From contig CAZBDU010000005.1 of assembly GCA_964490725.1 (NCBI GenBank), positions 1-64,000 of the forward strand: a stretch of DNA of 64,000 nt, in the 5' to 3' direction. Positions within the stretch are counted from its first letter, which is position 1; every line of letters starts with the position of its first letter. The notes under the pieces were generated by a model. It did no database searches, was not told where the DNA came from, and saw only the letters and a list, made by a program, of their open reading frames with translations. A program made the translations under genes and the position numbers. Below are positions 1-8,781 of this stretch, one piece after another. The DNA comes from CAZBDU01 sp964490725. GTDB taxonomy: Bacteria > Spirochaetota > Spirochaetia > SZUA-6 > DRHE01.

Positions 1-198
1 TCCGGAGTCCCGAATAACGCGCGAAAGAACGGCCGTCTAATGTGAGACATTACAGGGGGTACCCCCCTGGGGGGAGTGTTGCTCCTCCCACACGACATCT
101 ATCCTGACACAGGGGGCTCGAGGCCAGCCTACCCCCAGCGCACCCCCCCGCCGGGATTCTCCCGCCTAACGCCTATGGCGCCAGTGATCGCTGTAGTA

Positions 199-1506
199 CT
201 AGACCGAGAATCCCGATTCGTTTCCGCCACCGGATACTCCTTCGCCGTCCACATACTTGGCGAGATCGGTTCGTTGAAGCAGCAACCACAAGACGACGAC
301 AACTGGCACCACGGATCGACTAACGAGGAAGAACTCAGTCGCAAGGTTACTAACTAGGTATGTCACTAGCCCGACAAACGGAACCAGTCCGAACTCCCAA
401 CGTCTTTCAAGCGCTCTTGCCAGCAGCCACAGAACAAGGAAGACCACAATCACCAATCCGATAATGCCCAAGTCGTGTGCGATCCGTATCAGGCCGTTGT
501 CGAACCAGGTGGGATGTATGAACGGCCCAGGCCCGAGGAACGCACCCACGGCCATGAGATTGTCCAATCCGATTGCCGCCTTGAATAGTCGTGATCTTAC
601 ACTCTGATCCGTAGATGGGTCGAGACCTAGCCGAAAGGCACGCTCAGCAAGACTGCCGAAGACATCCGTGACTGACGTGAAATTGACCAAGGCTACTCGA
701 CCTACGAAAAAGGCCCCTGCGGCAGCCAAAATGAGTGAGGCGACTAGTAGACGTAACGTATGAGTTCTCACGCGGAGTCTTCCACTCAGGTTCACTAGCA
801 CCGCTGCCAGAAGCGTTACAGGTATCGTGATCATGGGGCCACGAGAGCCTGTAAGCAAGACAGAGCCTAGCACGACCACTACGGTCACTGCCGATACAAA
901 TAGCTTCCGCCGACGCCACATGAGGTAGGCTATCCACATGGTGGCTCCAGTGGCCACATACGCACCCATTAGATGGCCAGCATTTGCCGTCATCTCTTTT
1001 TGTACAGTGAAGGGGAAGTCTGGCCGTAGATCCAGGTGCAAAGACCACAATCCAAGAAGAGGTCCGACAATTCGCACGTAGATGTAGAGAACGATCACCC
1101 AAAAAACGATCGCCGATAGCCGCAACAGGGCGTCCCGATCTGCGATCTCAAGCCGCAGACTGGCTAGTACCCAGATTAGACTGAGAAGCTCGGCATACTT
1201 GAACAGGAAACCAAGACCGGCAGCGCTTAGGTGAGACAATCCGTTCAGAGCGAGCCCCCAGACTGAGCTAAGAACCAATGGAACCATCACTCCGATCACC
1301 ACCGAGATTGGCCTGGCTGATAATCTACCGGTGAGAAGCAGATACGCGAAAGAGAGTATGATAACGATATCAACGATACGAATTATCGAGAACAGCGGGT
1401 AGTTGATTGGATAAGTTACAATAAGAAGGCCAACAATCCACCGTGTCGTACTTAAACGGCGACTATGACCCGCCAGCACGTGGTCGACACCTTCAGTCCA
1501 TGTCAT
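199..1506 (-). CDS. O-antigen polymerase/ligase-like membrane protein (Wzy-type)
   Basis: A 435-residue, very hydrophobic protein with about ten or more predicted membrane segments and a longer polar loop around residues 275-330. This is the layout of Wzy polymerases and WaaL-type O-antigen ligases. A short motif GSRGP near residue 222, between membrane segments, resembles the SRG/SRGP motif common in this superfamily. Wzy polymerases join lipid-linked repeat units on the periplasmic side of the inner membrane. The position at the distal end of a Wzx-containing sugar cluster favours polymerase over ligase. Sequence alone does not separate the two. The Ser/Gly-rich tail (GGGNESG) has no assigned role. 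It is the last gene of the polysaccharide locus within this window. Confidence 0.8.
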   Translation of the reverse strand: MTWTEGVDHVLAGHSRRLSTTRWIVGLLIVTYPINYPLFSIIRIVDIVIILSFAYLLLTGRLSARPISVVIGVMVPLVLSSVWGLALNGLSHLSAAGLGFLFKYAELLSLIWVLASLRLEIADRDALLRLSAIVFWVIVLYIYVRIVGPLLGLWSLHLDLRPDFPFTVQKEMTANAGHLMGAYVATGATMWIAYLMWRRRKLFVSAVTVVVVLGSVLLTGSRGPMITIPVTLLAAVLVNLSGRLRVRTHTLRLLVASLILAAAGAFFVGRVALVNFTSVTDVFGSLAERAFRLGLDPSTDQSVRSRLFKAAIGLDNLMAVGAFLGPGPFIHPTWFDNGLIRIAHDLGIIGLVIVVFLVLWLLARALERRWEFGLVPFVGLVTYLVSNLATEFFLVSRSVVPVVVVLWLLLQRTDLAKYVDGEGVSGGGNESGFSV

Positions 1507-1865
1507 GGTCTTGCTCTATTGCTGTTGCATCCAACGGCTATCGGATTCACTTCGCGCTGCCAACTCTACCTCCGGACAACCTTCGCGGAGGATTGGTAAG
1601 GTCGATATTGAATCCTCGGCAATGAGATCAAGTCGATCTTTCCTCGCCACGGCAACGAAGGCCCGGATGCTCCGTATTGCCCACCATCGTGGTCTCGCCG
1701 GCTAATATCTCAACGCCTGTCGTGGACGGGAACGCTCCCCCGCGCTTCTTGAGCGTCTATGACGGTACGCGACTTCTTCAGGGGAATCTTGGGGAAAAGG
1801 GACACCGGGATAGCGACACCAGAACGGGCCAAGACTCTCTGGCTTCGCGAGAGTGTCCTCGGCGC
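1507..1865. other. gene-free stretch in the polysaccharide locus
   Basis: About 360 bases between the polymerase and a decayed epimerase tail. Both strands have frequent stop codons and I recognise no protein fragment longer than a few residues. It could be the fully decayed front of an older gene, since an rfbC-like tail lies just beside it at 1,866-2,000, but nothing in the stretch itself proves this. Confidence 0.5.
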
Positions 1866-2000
1866 CTAGGCATCAATACCGCGAAACCCATCATTCAGTA
1901 GCTCGTGCTCCCCATCCCGCCGAGAAATGTCTGCCATTTCCAAGGGCCACCTGATGCCAATTCTTGGATCATCATATCGAATTTCTCCGGAGATCGATAG
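1866..2000 (-). pseudogene. C-terminal remnant of a dTDP-4-dehydrorhamnose 3,5-epimerase-like gene
   Basis: About 44 codons translate to the typical end of RfbC-family epimerases: a GEIRYDDP segment, then GIRWPL, then ISRRDGEHELL and a final GFRGI. The intact epimerase at 13,175-13,729 in the same locus ends with the matching segments RGIRFSDP, GINWPL and SDRDHEHPL. The catalytic front of the protein is missing. Upstream in the same frame the sequence runs into the glycosyltransferase at 2,018-2,995, which occupies the space where the epimerase body should be. It is therefore a truncated leftover, most likely from recombination between polysaccharide loci. Confidence 0.75.
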
Positions 2001-2017
2001 CCACGTCGAAAATCGCT

Positions 2018-2995
2018 TCAGCCAATGTGGCTCGTGTCGGCTCTCCGAGAGTTGTTGGCTTGGATCCTTTTCGACCCCAATCGCAAAATGACCAGCCTCA
2101 GCCTTGAGAGAACCAGCATACTCAGCGAAACAAGCTGCGGTACCCACATGTACACCGCCATCCTAACCCGCTCAGCTGGGCACATTGGCAGCGCAAGAAG
2201 CCTTACAAGTCTGGCGTCTTTCGCACACATCAACTCAAGCTTGGCCCTGACTAGGTTAAATCTCCCGATTTCACTCTGATTAATTCCAAGCCGCAAGTAC
2301 TGTTCCCCCAGTACGTCAATCAGCGAAAGATTCCTGACAGCGCGGTACTGTACCTTTGCCTGTGTGTACTGCAATACCCCCCCGTAGGTCTGATCTTCAT
2401 GCTGTCTGTAGTAGTAGAGCGGGAGCGGGACGTAGCGGATCCTGCGTGCGTATTTCTTGATCACAAAGGCCATCCAGGCATCTTCGTACGGGAGATGTCT
2501 AGGCAAGGGGAAAATTTCTTCTGCTATCGTCCGTGACATGGTCCAAAGACATCGAGGGATAGTCTTTAGCTTGAACAATGCGTCCTTCCACGAAATCCGC
2601 AAGAACCTGCGCGAAACCGTCATGACGCCGATCGGTGTAAGATCAGCATCCGTCACGAAACAGTCATGGCAAAGCACTTCGCCTTGGCCCATTTGTCCAT
2701 ATCTCGTCACGTTGCTGTCAACAACATCGTCGGAGTCAATGAACTTCACGGTGTGTCCGTGCACACGCGAGTAACCGAAGTTCAGTGCATCTATCTTCCC
2801 TCGGCCTGGATTGTGAAGCACCTGAACTCTAGAGTCCCGTCTCGTGACGGCCTGCACGCACTCGTACGTTTGGTCGTTCGAATTGTCGTCGACCACGATC
2901 AGCTCCCAATCCTCGTCAGCCTGCAAAATGACCGAGTTGACTGCAGCCAGAACGTAACGATCACTGTTTCTTGCAGGCATCACAAAAGAAAACAT
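2018..2995 (-). CDS. family 2 glycosyltransferase
   Basis: A 325-residue GT-A fold transferase of the GT2 type. It opens with FSFVMPARNSDRYV, followed by VVDDNSNDQT (nucleotide-binding aspartates, near residue 35) and FIDSDDVVD (the metal-binding DxD-type motif, near residue 87). GT2 enzymes move a sugar from a nucleotide donor to a lipid-linked acceptor on the cytoplasmic face. Donor and acceptor cannot be read from sequence. The C-terminal 60 residues are basic and hydrophobic (MYMWVPQLVSLSMLVLSRL) and may attach the enzyme to the membrane. It lies between a decayed acetyltransferase and an epimerase remnant. Confidence 0.85.
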   Translation of the reverse strand: MFSFVMPARNSDRYVLAAVNSVILQADEDWELIVVDDNSNDQTYECVQAVTRRDSRVQVLHNPGRGKIDALNFGYSRVHGHTVKFIDSDDVVDSNVTRYGQMGQGEVLCHDCFVTDADLTPIGVMTVSRRFLRISWKDALFKLKTIPRCLWTMSRTIAEEIFPLPRHLPYEDAWMAFVIKKYARRIRYVPLPLYYYRQHEDQTYGGVLQYTQAKVQYRAVRNLSLIDVLGEQYLRLGINQSEIGRFNLVRAKLELMCAKDARLVRLLALPMCPAERVRMAVYMWVPQLVSLSMLVLSRLRLVILRLGSKRIQANNSRRADTSHIG

Positions 2996-3130
2996 GACTA
3001 CAACCCCTCCGCTGTGTTACACGATTGCACTCGGTCGGAGGAACCGAGAATCATTCTCGAATTAGCCCTGGCCAAGGCTTTGCTGATGAGATCAGTCAAA
3101 TTTGTCACTGCCCTTGCCAGCACAACCGTG

Positions 3131-3494
3131 TCACGAATGGCCACGAACGTCTCTCGACACGTCTGTTCTCTTGCGAATCGCCCGGGCTGGGTTTCCCGCG
3201 ACAATTGTGTAGGCAGCCACGTCTTTCGTGACCACTACCCCGGCGCGGATGATTGCGCCCGCGAAGGCGTGGTTCTGTGCTACGATGATTACTTCAGGGC
3301 CCATCATGACGTCTCTTCCGATGGTTACCTTCCGGAATAGTCGCGCATCTGTTCCTAGGCCGCCGTTGTCGCCGACGGGGATATTCCGCCCGACCCGAAA
3401 TCGGCGCCATGTTCGACGTTGACGTTCGCACCACAGTTGGCAAATAGGCAACGACACAGGCTCTCAATTTCGCATTCCACAGCAGCGACTTCGG
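3131..3494 (-). pseudogene. broken hexapeptide-repeat acetyltransferase (frameshift plus internal deletion)
   Basis: The remains of a left-handed beta-helix O-acetyltransferase of the maltose/galactoside acetyltransferase type. The front is read in one frame (CLFANCGANVNVEHGADFG, about 3,400-3,455). The rest is in another frame (RNIPVGDNGGLG through VIIVAQNHAF, then VVTKDVAAYTIVAGNPARAI). Restoring one base near 3,388-3,391 joins the two halves. A second lesion lies near 3,259: NHAF runs straight into AGAIIRAGVVVTKD, whereas intact family members have roughly 35-45 residues between these points. Two independent lesions make a sequencing error an unlikely full explanation. The intact gene would have O-acetylated a sugar of the polymer. 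Confidence 0.8.
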
Positions 3495-3496
3495 AC

Positions 3497-4795
3497 CTAC
3501 CCCTCTACGGCGTTGTTGGCTCTTTGCGCAAGCAGACCAGCGAGATGGTCGACGAACAGGCTGTAGTTTCTTCCATCCAGATAGTGTTTTCTCACATGCT
3601 CTGTTGCGCGAACCCTCGATTTTGTGTCTTTGCTGGCAGCAACAGTTACAATGCTTCGCGCCAGTTCCCTACTCGTGTAAGGCGTCTCAAGGGTGAGTCC
3701 AGCTCCGTCTGGAACAAGATCCGGTATCGCGCCAACCCGCGGCGCCACAACTGGAATGCCGTGGCTCATTGCTTCGATTATTGAAACAGGTGCACCCTCG
3801 CTCTCGCTGCAGTTGACGAAGACGTCAAACACACTGGAGGTGTAGACTCTTTCAACATCCTCGTGGCTTATTTGCCCGGTAAGACAGTAGTGTGCGTTCC
3901 CGTACGTATCTAGGTTGGCGGACGCCAGAGCTCGGGTTCGGTCGAATAGTTGTCCACCGCCAATATGTGTCCAGTATACGTCTACTTTGGGGTTTAGCTG
4001 TGCAATGTGCCGAACTGCACGTATGATCCTGTCTAGCCGCTTGATTCGCACGCAGCTTGAACAACTGACTATGCGTATTTCGTTGGCAGGGCTGGTCGGA
4101 GTTTGTCTTGTCTTCAGCGGGACCCCGAGTCGCGCAACTGTCATTGCCTGAGCCGGAAATCCATACCTTTGTGCCAAGTACTCCTTCGTCATCAGAGAGA
4201 TGGGGTATATGTGATCCACATACACACCCAGTCGACGCTTGAGTGGCATGTAGGCTAGTTTCCGGCGTTCACTATATACGTCATACCCGTGTGCCCTGGT
4301 TACGAGTGTGAAAGGGAATCGACCACCTTTAGCTAGAGCCGCACCGTAGGCCATGTAGTCGAACCAGTACGAATAGATGAGCGGTTTGGTACCGTTCGAC
4401 CTGTAATGTTGCCTAAGGAGTAGCGATATGATATCACGGACTGCAAGTGACAAAGAGGCCGTCTTTGCCAGCTCGATTATGGCAGCGAAATGGAAGCGTA
4501 CAACTCGTGAGCTCACAACCTCTTCCCAAAATGCCCTGGAGCAAACTGACATGAATGCATAGACGATGCGTCCAACCTTGGATAGCCGCCAGCTCTTCCT
4601 CATGACACTCGAGACGCGTATTCGTTCTGTCCAACGTGGCCTGAGTGTCTTGCCTCTGGACGGGCAGACAATGAGTCGATACTTCTCTTTGGCAAGGTGG
4701 ATCGGTATTTCGGCCTCAAGATACTGTTCTCCGGGCTCGAACGGAAAATTGAGTGTCAACAGGTATACTGTGTTCCGGTCGCCGAAGTATCTCAC
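3497..4795 (-). CDS. family 4 glycosyltransferase
   Basis: A 432-residue GT-B fold enzyme of the GT4 type. The C-terminal donor-binding domain carries the SESEGAPVSIIEAMSHG block near residue 340, the family's E-x7-E signature, followed by GIPVVAPRVGAIPDLV. Upstream, RIVSCSSCVRIKRLDRII near residue 245 matches the usual start of the second Rossmann domain. No signal peptide is seen, so it should act on the cytoplasmic face. Its stop codon lies directly against the broken acetyltransferase, in the usual operon order. Confidence 0.87.
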   Translation of the reverse strand: MRYFGDRNTVYLLTLNFPFEPGEQYLEAEIPIHLAKEKYRLIVCPSRGKTLRPRWTERIRVSSVMRKSWRLSKVGRIVYAFMSVCSRAFWEEVVSSRVVRFHFAAIIELAKTASLSLAVRDIISLLLRQHYRSNGTKPLIYSYWFDYMAYGAALAKGGRFPFTLVTRAHGYDVYSERRKLAYMPLKRRLGVYVDHIYPISLMTKEYLAQRYGFPAQAMTVARLGVPLKTRQTPTSPANEIRIVSCSSCVRIKRLDRIIRAVRHIAQLNPKVDVYWTHIGGGQLFDRTRALASANLDTYGNAHYCLTGQISHEDVERVYTSSVFDVFVNCSESEGAPVSIIEAMSHGIPVVAPRVGAIPDLVPDGAGLTLETPYTSRELARSIVTVAASKDTKSRVRATEHVRKHYLDGRNYSLFVDHLAGLLAQRANNAVEG

Positions 4796-4977
4796 ACCGC
4801 AGCACTACCCTTCAGTCTCGACAGTAGTCACCACTCGGGGCAGACTACTGCAAATGTCGCAGGAAGAATCCTGAAAGCAGTGAGATGAACGTATTCTGGA
4901 GTCCCAACTTCAGTAAAGGGTCGCATTAAGGTTTCAATGTACTGACCAAGTCGGTACTGCGACAATCGGAATACCTT

Positions 4978-5982
4978 TCAGACGCGCGACAGCAACCTCG
5001 ATGTTACTTCTCGAAGAAGGTACATGGCCTGAGCTGTACTACGGCCGCCAATCGACGTTCGCAAACGCTGATGCGCTAGGCGTGCATCGATGAACGCGCG
5101 TGCTCTCTCCCTGCGAATCACACGCAATAGCGTATGCGCTGGCATCGCCGCAGCTATGCGCTCCAGCTGATCGCAGTACTCGAGTGTTGTCCGCGGATCG
5201 CATCCGGGATAGTAGCCTGTGCCGTTCAAGATGTCAATCAACTCACGCCCACGTTCCGCTTGAAGTGACGCCACCGCATAGTCTCTCAGAATTCTCTTCA
5301 TCGCCCTACAACGACGCTCATCGCCAACCCGTGCAATAGATGACATTCCTGACCTGTGCACCCGGTAGCGCAGCAATACGAGTGGCAGATTCTCTGCCTT
5401 GGTTGAGCGGACCACACGAGTCCAGAGTCCAAAGTCCTCGCAACCGATATCACGCCGATCGTACCTGAGACGCTGAGTTTCCAGAACAGACTTCCGGAAC
5501 ACGACGGTGGGATGCGCTAGGCAATTCCTGAAGAAAAGGGTTGCCGCGATATCATCGTGGCAAGGTGGCAGCCGCAGTCCTCGCCAACGTTGACGCCGTA
5601 TATCTCCAAACGCTTCAACCCAGGCACCGACAAGCCCGACATAGGGGCGCCTGACCATCGTTCGCACCTGGAGCTCCAACCTCTTCCGATGGGACACATC
5701 GTCCGCATCCATGCGTGCTACGAATTCTCCGTTGGCGGTTGACAGTCCACGATTCAGAGTCTCTGCGACTCCCAGGTTTGTCTCGTTTCGCAGGAACACA
5801 AGCCGGGAATCCTTGACTTTAGAAACAATCTCCGGTGTAGCGTCGGTTGACGCATCGTCTATTGCGATCAACTCCAGATTCCGGTATGTCTGCTTCAGAA
5901 TACTCTGTACCGCCTGGAGGACATACTCGGCACCGTTGTACATAGGAAGGACCACAGAGACTAGTCCGCGCTCTTCAGCCAT
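4978..5982 (-). CDS. family 2 glycosyltransferase
   Basis: A 334-residue GT2 enzyme. It begins VSVVLPMYNGAEYV, with AIDDASTDATPEIV near residue 42 and the metal-binding RMDADDVSHRKRL near residue 92. The central part resembles transferases annotated as putative rhamnosyl- or galactosyltransferases, but the sugar cannot be assigned. About 180 bases without a gene separate it from the GT4 gene downstream and about 130 from the GT11 gene upstream, so coupling here is looser than in the rest of the locus. Confidence 0.87.
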   Translation of the reverse strand: MAEERGLVSVVLPMYNGAEYVLQAVQSILKQTYRNLELIAIDDASTDATPEIVSKVKDSRLVFLRNETNLGVAETLNRGLSTANGEFVARMDADDVSHRKRLELQVRTMVRRPYVGLVGAWVEAFGDIRRQRWRGLRLPPCHDDIAATLFFRNCLAHPTVVFRKSVLETQRLRYDRRDIGCEDFGLWTRVVRSTKAENLPLVLLRYRVHRSGMSSIARVGDERRCRAMKRILRDYAVASLQAERGRELIDILNGTGYYPGCDPRTTLEYCDQLERIAAAMPAHTLLRVIRRERARAFIDARLAHQRLRTSIGGRSTAQAMYLLREVTSRLLSRV

Positions 5983-6110
5983 GCATCAGTATACCTTGTC
6001 TTTGCCTGGTCGCGACATCTCGCTTCGATACGATAGGTCCGTGAAGAGATTGTTCGAGGGCAACCGATAACTAACGGCTCCTGGGCCAGGTTTTCGCACC
6101 TGTTGCTGGG

Positions 6111-6977
6111 TCATAGTCTCACCCAGTCAATCGGTACTAGATCACTCCCCGGATCGGTCGAACCCGCAAACCATCGGTTTGGTGCCACGACGATCTTGGA
6201 ACGGTTGGCATTGAGATATGCAGACCACCAACTATAGGTACTGTTCGCGATAATATTGTGCTTGCATGCCTGCATCAAGACCATGTCCTCGTGCACATCA
6301 GCCGGACGCGTGCGCGATACGACAGTGGTGGGGCCTTCAAACTCAAGATTCTGGGCAGCCCAACTGGCTTCATCGGAGAAGACAAAGAACTCGACGCGGC
6401 TCTGCCTTCTCGTAATGTGCTGGATCGCCCTCTGGTAATACTCCACATCACATGCCCCGTGCATCAAGCTAGTGCGTCTGTTTGAAACATAATCGCCTCG
6501 TCTAACGTGTACCGAAACGCTTTCGGCCTGTCGAATGCGGTCTAGAACTGCGAGACTCTGGTCGGACAGCGGGAGCCTGGGCGTGAACAAGTTGCATACT
6601 TCGTCGTGATACTGGTCGAAGTAGCGCCACGATTGAAAGTAGCCTTCCAAGTATGCGGAGGCCCCGCAGCCATCAACGGCACTATCATAGCCGGAACGAT
6701 AGCTAGCTATATGTTCCGTGCGATGAAAGAGCCATGACAATCGTCTAGCCACGCGGTACGCGAATGGAAAGCGTGAACCCCCACTCCTGACCCTCACCGC
6801 GGTAATCGAATCAGCCGAGAGCTTCCATCGATCGAGAGCGTAACTCCTGTGCTGGTCTCTGTCCAGCAGGAAACGGTCAAGTGTAAGGTCGACGCCATGA
6901 CGACGCGCAAGCGCGTAGCCGGTGACAAACTGAAACATTTGGTTACCTAGTCCGCCGGAAAGAGCAATCGTAATCAA
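6111..6977 (-). CDS. alpha-1,2-fucosyltransferase family (GT11)
   Basis: A 288-residue enzyme with the hallmark blocks of GT11: GGLGNQMFQF at residues 9-18, VHVRRGDYVSN near residue 155 (the GDP-fucose-binding HxRRxD motif), and NSTYSWWSAYLN near residue 246. The family transfers fucose from GDP-fucose to a hydroxyl in alpha-1,2 linkage. This fits gmd and fcl in the same locus, which make GDP-L-fucose. The start appears to be TTG at 6,977, three bases after the stop of the preceding gene, so translation probably depends on coupling. The length is normal for the family. Confidence 0.9.
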   Translation of the reverse strand: MITIALSGGLGNQMFQFVTGYALARRHGVDLTLDRFLLDRDQHRSYALDRWKLSADSITAVRVRSGGSRFPFAYRVARRLSWLFHRTEHIASYRSGYDSAVDGCGASAYLEGYFQSWRYFDQYHDEVCNLFTPRLPLSDQSLAVLDRIRQAESVSVHVRRGDYVSNRRTSLMHGACDVEYYQRAIQHITRRQSRVEFFVFSDEASWAAQNLEFEGPTTVVSRTRPADVHEDMVLMQACKHNIIANSTYSWWSAYLNANRSKIVVAPNRWFAGSTDPGSDLVPIDWVRL

Positions 6978-6980
6978 GAA

Positions 6981-7898
6981 CTACCCTCGCCAATATTGTC
7001 CGACAAGACCGAGCCTGGCGAGTACCCTCAACGGGAAGGTCCTGCTCAGTACCTCGACTTCCGCCACAACATGACGCCGATAGCGCAGGACCTGGCCGAC
7101 AACTGCCTCAAAGGGCGTGCCCTCAACCGCAGCGGTCAAAGCCTGCTCGTATTCCACAATCCGGGGCGCTCTTACGTTACCGAACACATGGGGCAATCGC
7201 TGGCGTAGCTGCGGGGATCCAAACCGAGGACTCTCCGAAATACGTTTGTGGAAGAGCACTCTATCATCCACCGCGAGCGCAGTTCGACACAGCAACCCAA
7301 GGACGAGCGCCATGTCACCGCCGTAGTTTTCTGCAATAGGTAGGTTCAGGAACCCCAGGATGAACTCGCGAACGCTTGCCAGGCGAAACACACTGTACAA
7401 GAGATTAGCTTTTCCCAGGATCTCGGGATCAAGAAGGTAGCGGACGACCGTTGCTATCCGATCATTTAGAACAAATCGCCCGAAGCTCGGATAGTCCCTT
7501 ACCGGCTCATCTTGGTAGTCAACGTTTCGGATGTTGCAGAAGGACATTCCAATCTGGCGGTCACTTTCCAGCGTGGTTCTAGCTGTCTCCACAAACTGTG
7601 GATGCCAGATGTCATCACAAGCAGCCCACATGAAATAGTCACCATCCGCGTGATCTGCGAGGAATCTGAAGTTACTTGACGGACCTATGTTTCGGGACTG
7701 GCGCGTGATCCGGATGCGGGCGTCGAGGTTCTCGTAGTGCTTGCATATGTCAGCAGTTCTGTCAGTAGAATCATTGTCCGAAATGTGTAGTATCCAGTCG
7801 GCATCCGTCTGAGCCAAGAGTGAGTCGATTGCCCGAGAGACGAATCGCTCCCCGTTGAAGACTGGCATGCCAATTGAGATGGGTGGCGGCTTACGCAC
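6981..7898 (-). CDS. family 2 glycosyltransferase
   Basis: A 305-residue GT2 enzyme starting at GTG. It opens ISIGMPVFNGERFVSRAI, with HISDNDSTDRTADIC near residue 40 and a DYFMWAACDDIW block near residue 88 as the DxD-equivalent region. It resembles its upstream neighbour (7,891-8,781), which has the same FxMWAAxDD arrangement, and the two may be an old duplication. The genes overlap by eight bases. Donor specificity is unknown. Confidence 0.86.
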   Translation of the reverse strand: MRKPPPISIGMPVFNGERFVSRAIDSLLAQTDADWILHISDNDSTDRTADICKHYENLDARIRITRQSRNIGPSSNFRFLADHADGDYFMWAACDDIWHPQFVETARTTLESDRQIGMSFCNIRNVDYQDEPVRDYPSFGRFVLNDRIATVVRYLLDPEILGKANLLYSVFRLASVREFILGFLNLPIAENYGGDMALVLGLLCRTALAVDDRVLFHKRISESPRFGSPQLRQRLPHVFGNVRAPRIVEYEQALTAAVEGTPFEAVVGQVLRYRRHVVAEVEVLSRTFPLRVLARLGLVGQYWRG

Positions 7899-8781
7899 GA
7901 CGGAATTTCAGTCCAACGCTCAGCTCGATAAGATGTCTGCGGAAGATACTTCGCGCAGTACGCAACAGCTTTCTTGTAGTGCTGCCGCTCAGACCCAAAG
8001 AAAGGAGCACAGACCTAGTAAGTTGACCAGCACGGCGATGATAGTCTACCGCAGCAAGCATACTACGTGGCCTGGTCGCGCGAGGCCGCATAACACCTCC
8101 GAGCCGCTCCCAACGCGCTTCTCTGTATGCAACGTGTGTCGTACGTTTGTGCAACCCAACCTTTGGAATGACCTTCCAGTTTCCGCGCACCGACACCTGA
8201 AGGAGAAAGGGGATCTCGTTCTCTGCCAGGACTGGTTCGAAGGACCGGAGTATCTCAAGTCGGAACATCCCGTAGAGAAGATTGCCGTAGACGTATCTGA
8301 GCATGTGCTCCACGCGGGCCTCCGGGGAATCAGATGCAAACTCGTAGAAGGCTGAGCCTTCTGGAAAGAAATCACACTGAGTTCCGTCGTCCAGGAAGTA
8401 GCAGGCTTCCGTCGCGGCCGCAACGGTCGTGGATGGCTCAGACTGCAGAACGTCCACCAGAGTAGCGATATAGTCGCTATCCCACCGGTCATCGTCCGCC
8501 GCCCACATAAAGAAGCCGCCTCGAGCTTTATCTATCAGACAACGAAAGTTTGCGAACGGACCCATGTTCACTGGTTGCCGAACGACACTGACCCGCTGAT
8601 CAGCTGCTTCAAAATCCTTCAGAACTGATTCCACTGCCGGGTCAGTTGAGTTGTTGTCGGAGACGAGTATCTCCAGGTGACGGTGCGATTGTTCAGTCAT
8701 GCACTTTAGCGTGGCCTGAAGTCCCTTAGGGCGATTATAGGTCGGTATGCCGACCGAAACTAGCTGGGTGGGCATCATCAT
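7891..8781 (-). CDS. family 2 glycosyltransferase
   Basis: A 296-residue GT2 enzyme. After a run of three ATG codons it reads LVSVGIPTYNRPKGLQATL, with LVSDNNSTDPAVESVL near residue 40 and GFFMWAADDDRWDSDY near residue 90. The start overlaps the flippase stop by four bases (ATGA), and the gene's own end overlaps the next transferase. This is tight translational coupling within the operon. The C-terminal third is basic and amphipathic, as in many membrane-associated bacterial GT2 enzymes. Confidence 0.86.
   Translation of the reverse strand: MMMPTQLVSVGIPTYNRPKGLQATLKCMTEQSHRHLEILVSDNNSTDPAVESVLKDFEAADQRVSVVRQPVNMGPFANFRCLIDKARGGFFMWAADDDRWDSDYIATLVDVLQSEPSTTVAAATEACYFLDDGTQCDFFPEGSAFYEFASDSPEARVEHMLRYVYGNLLYGMFRLEILRSFEPVLAENEIPFLLQVSVRGNWKVIPKVGLHKRTTHVAYREARWERLGGVMRPRATRPRSMLAAVDYHRRAGQLTRSVLLSLGLSGSTTRKLLRTARSIFRRHLIELSVGLKFRRA

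Noticed and set aside
55..74. GC-rich palindrome GGGGGTACCCCC followed by a G run, possible terminator of the polymerase gene
   Set aside because: There is no loop of usable size and no T tract on either strand, so it does not fit an intrinsic terminator.
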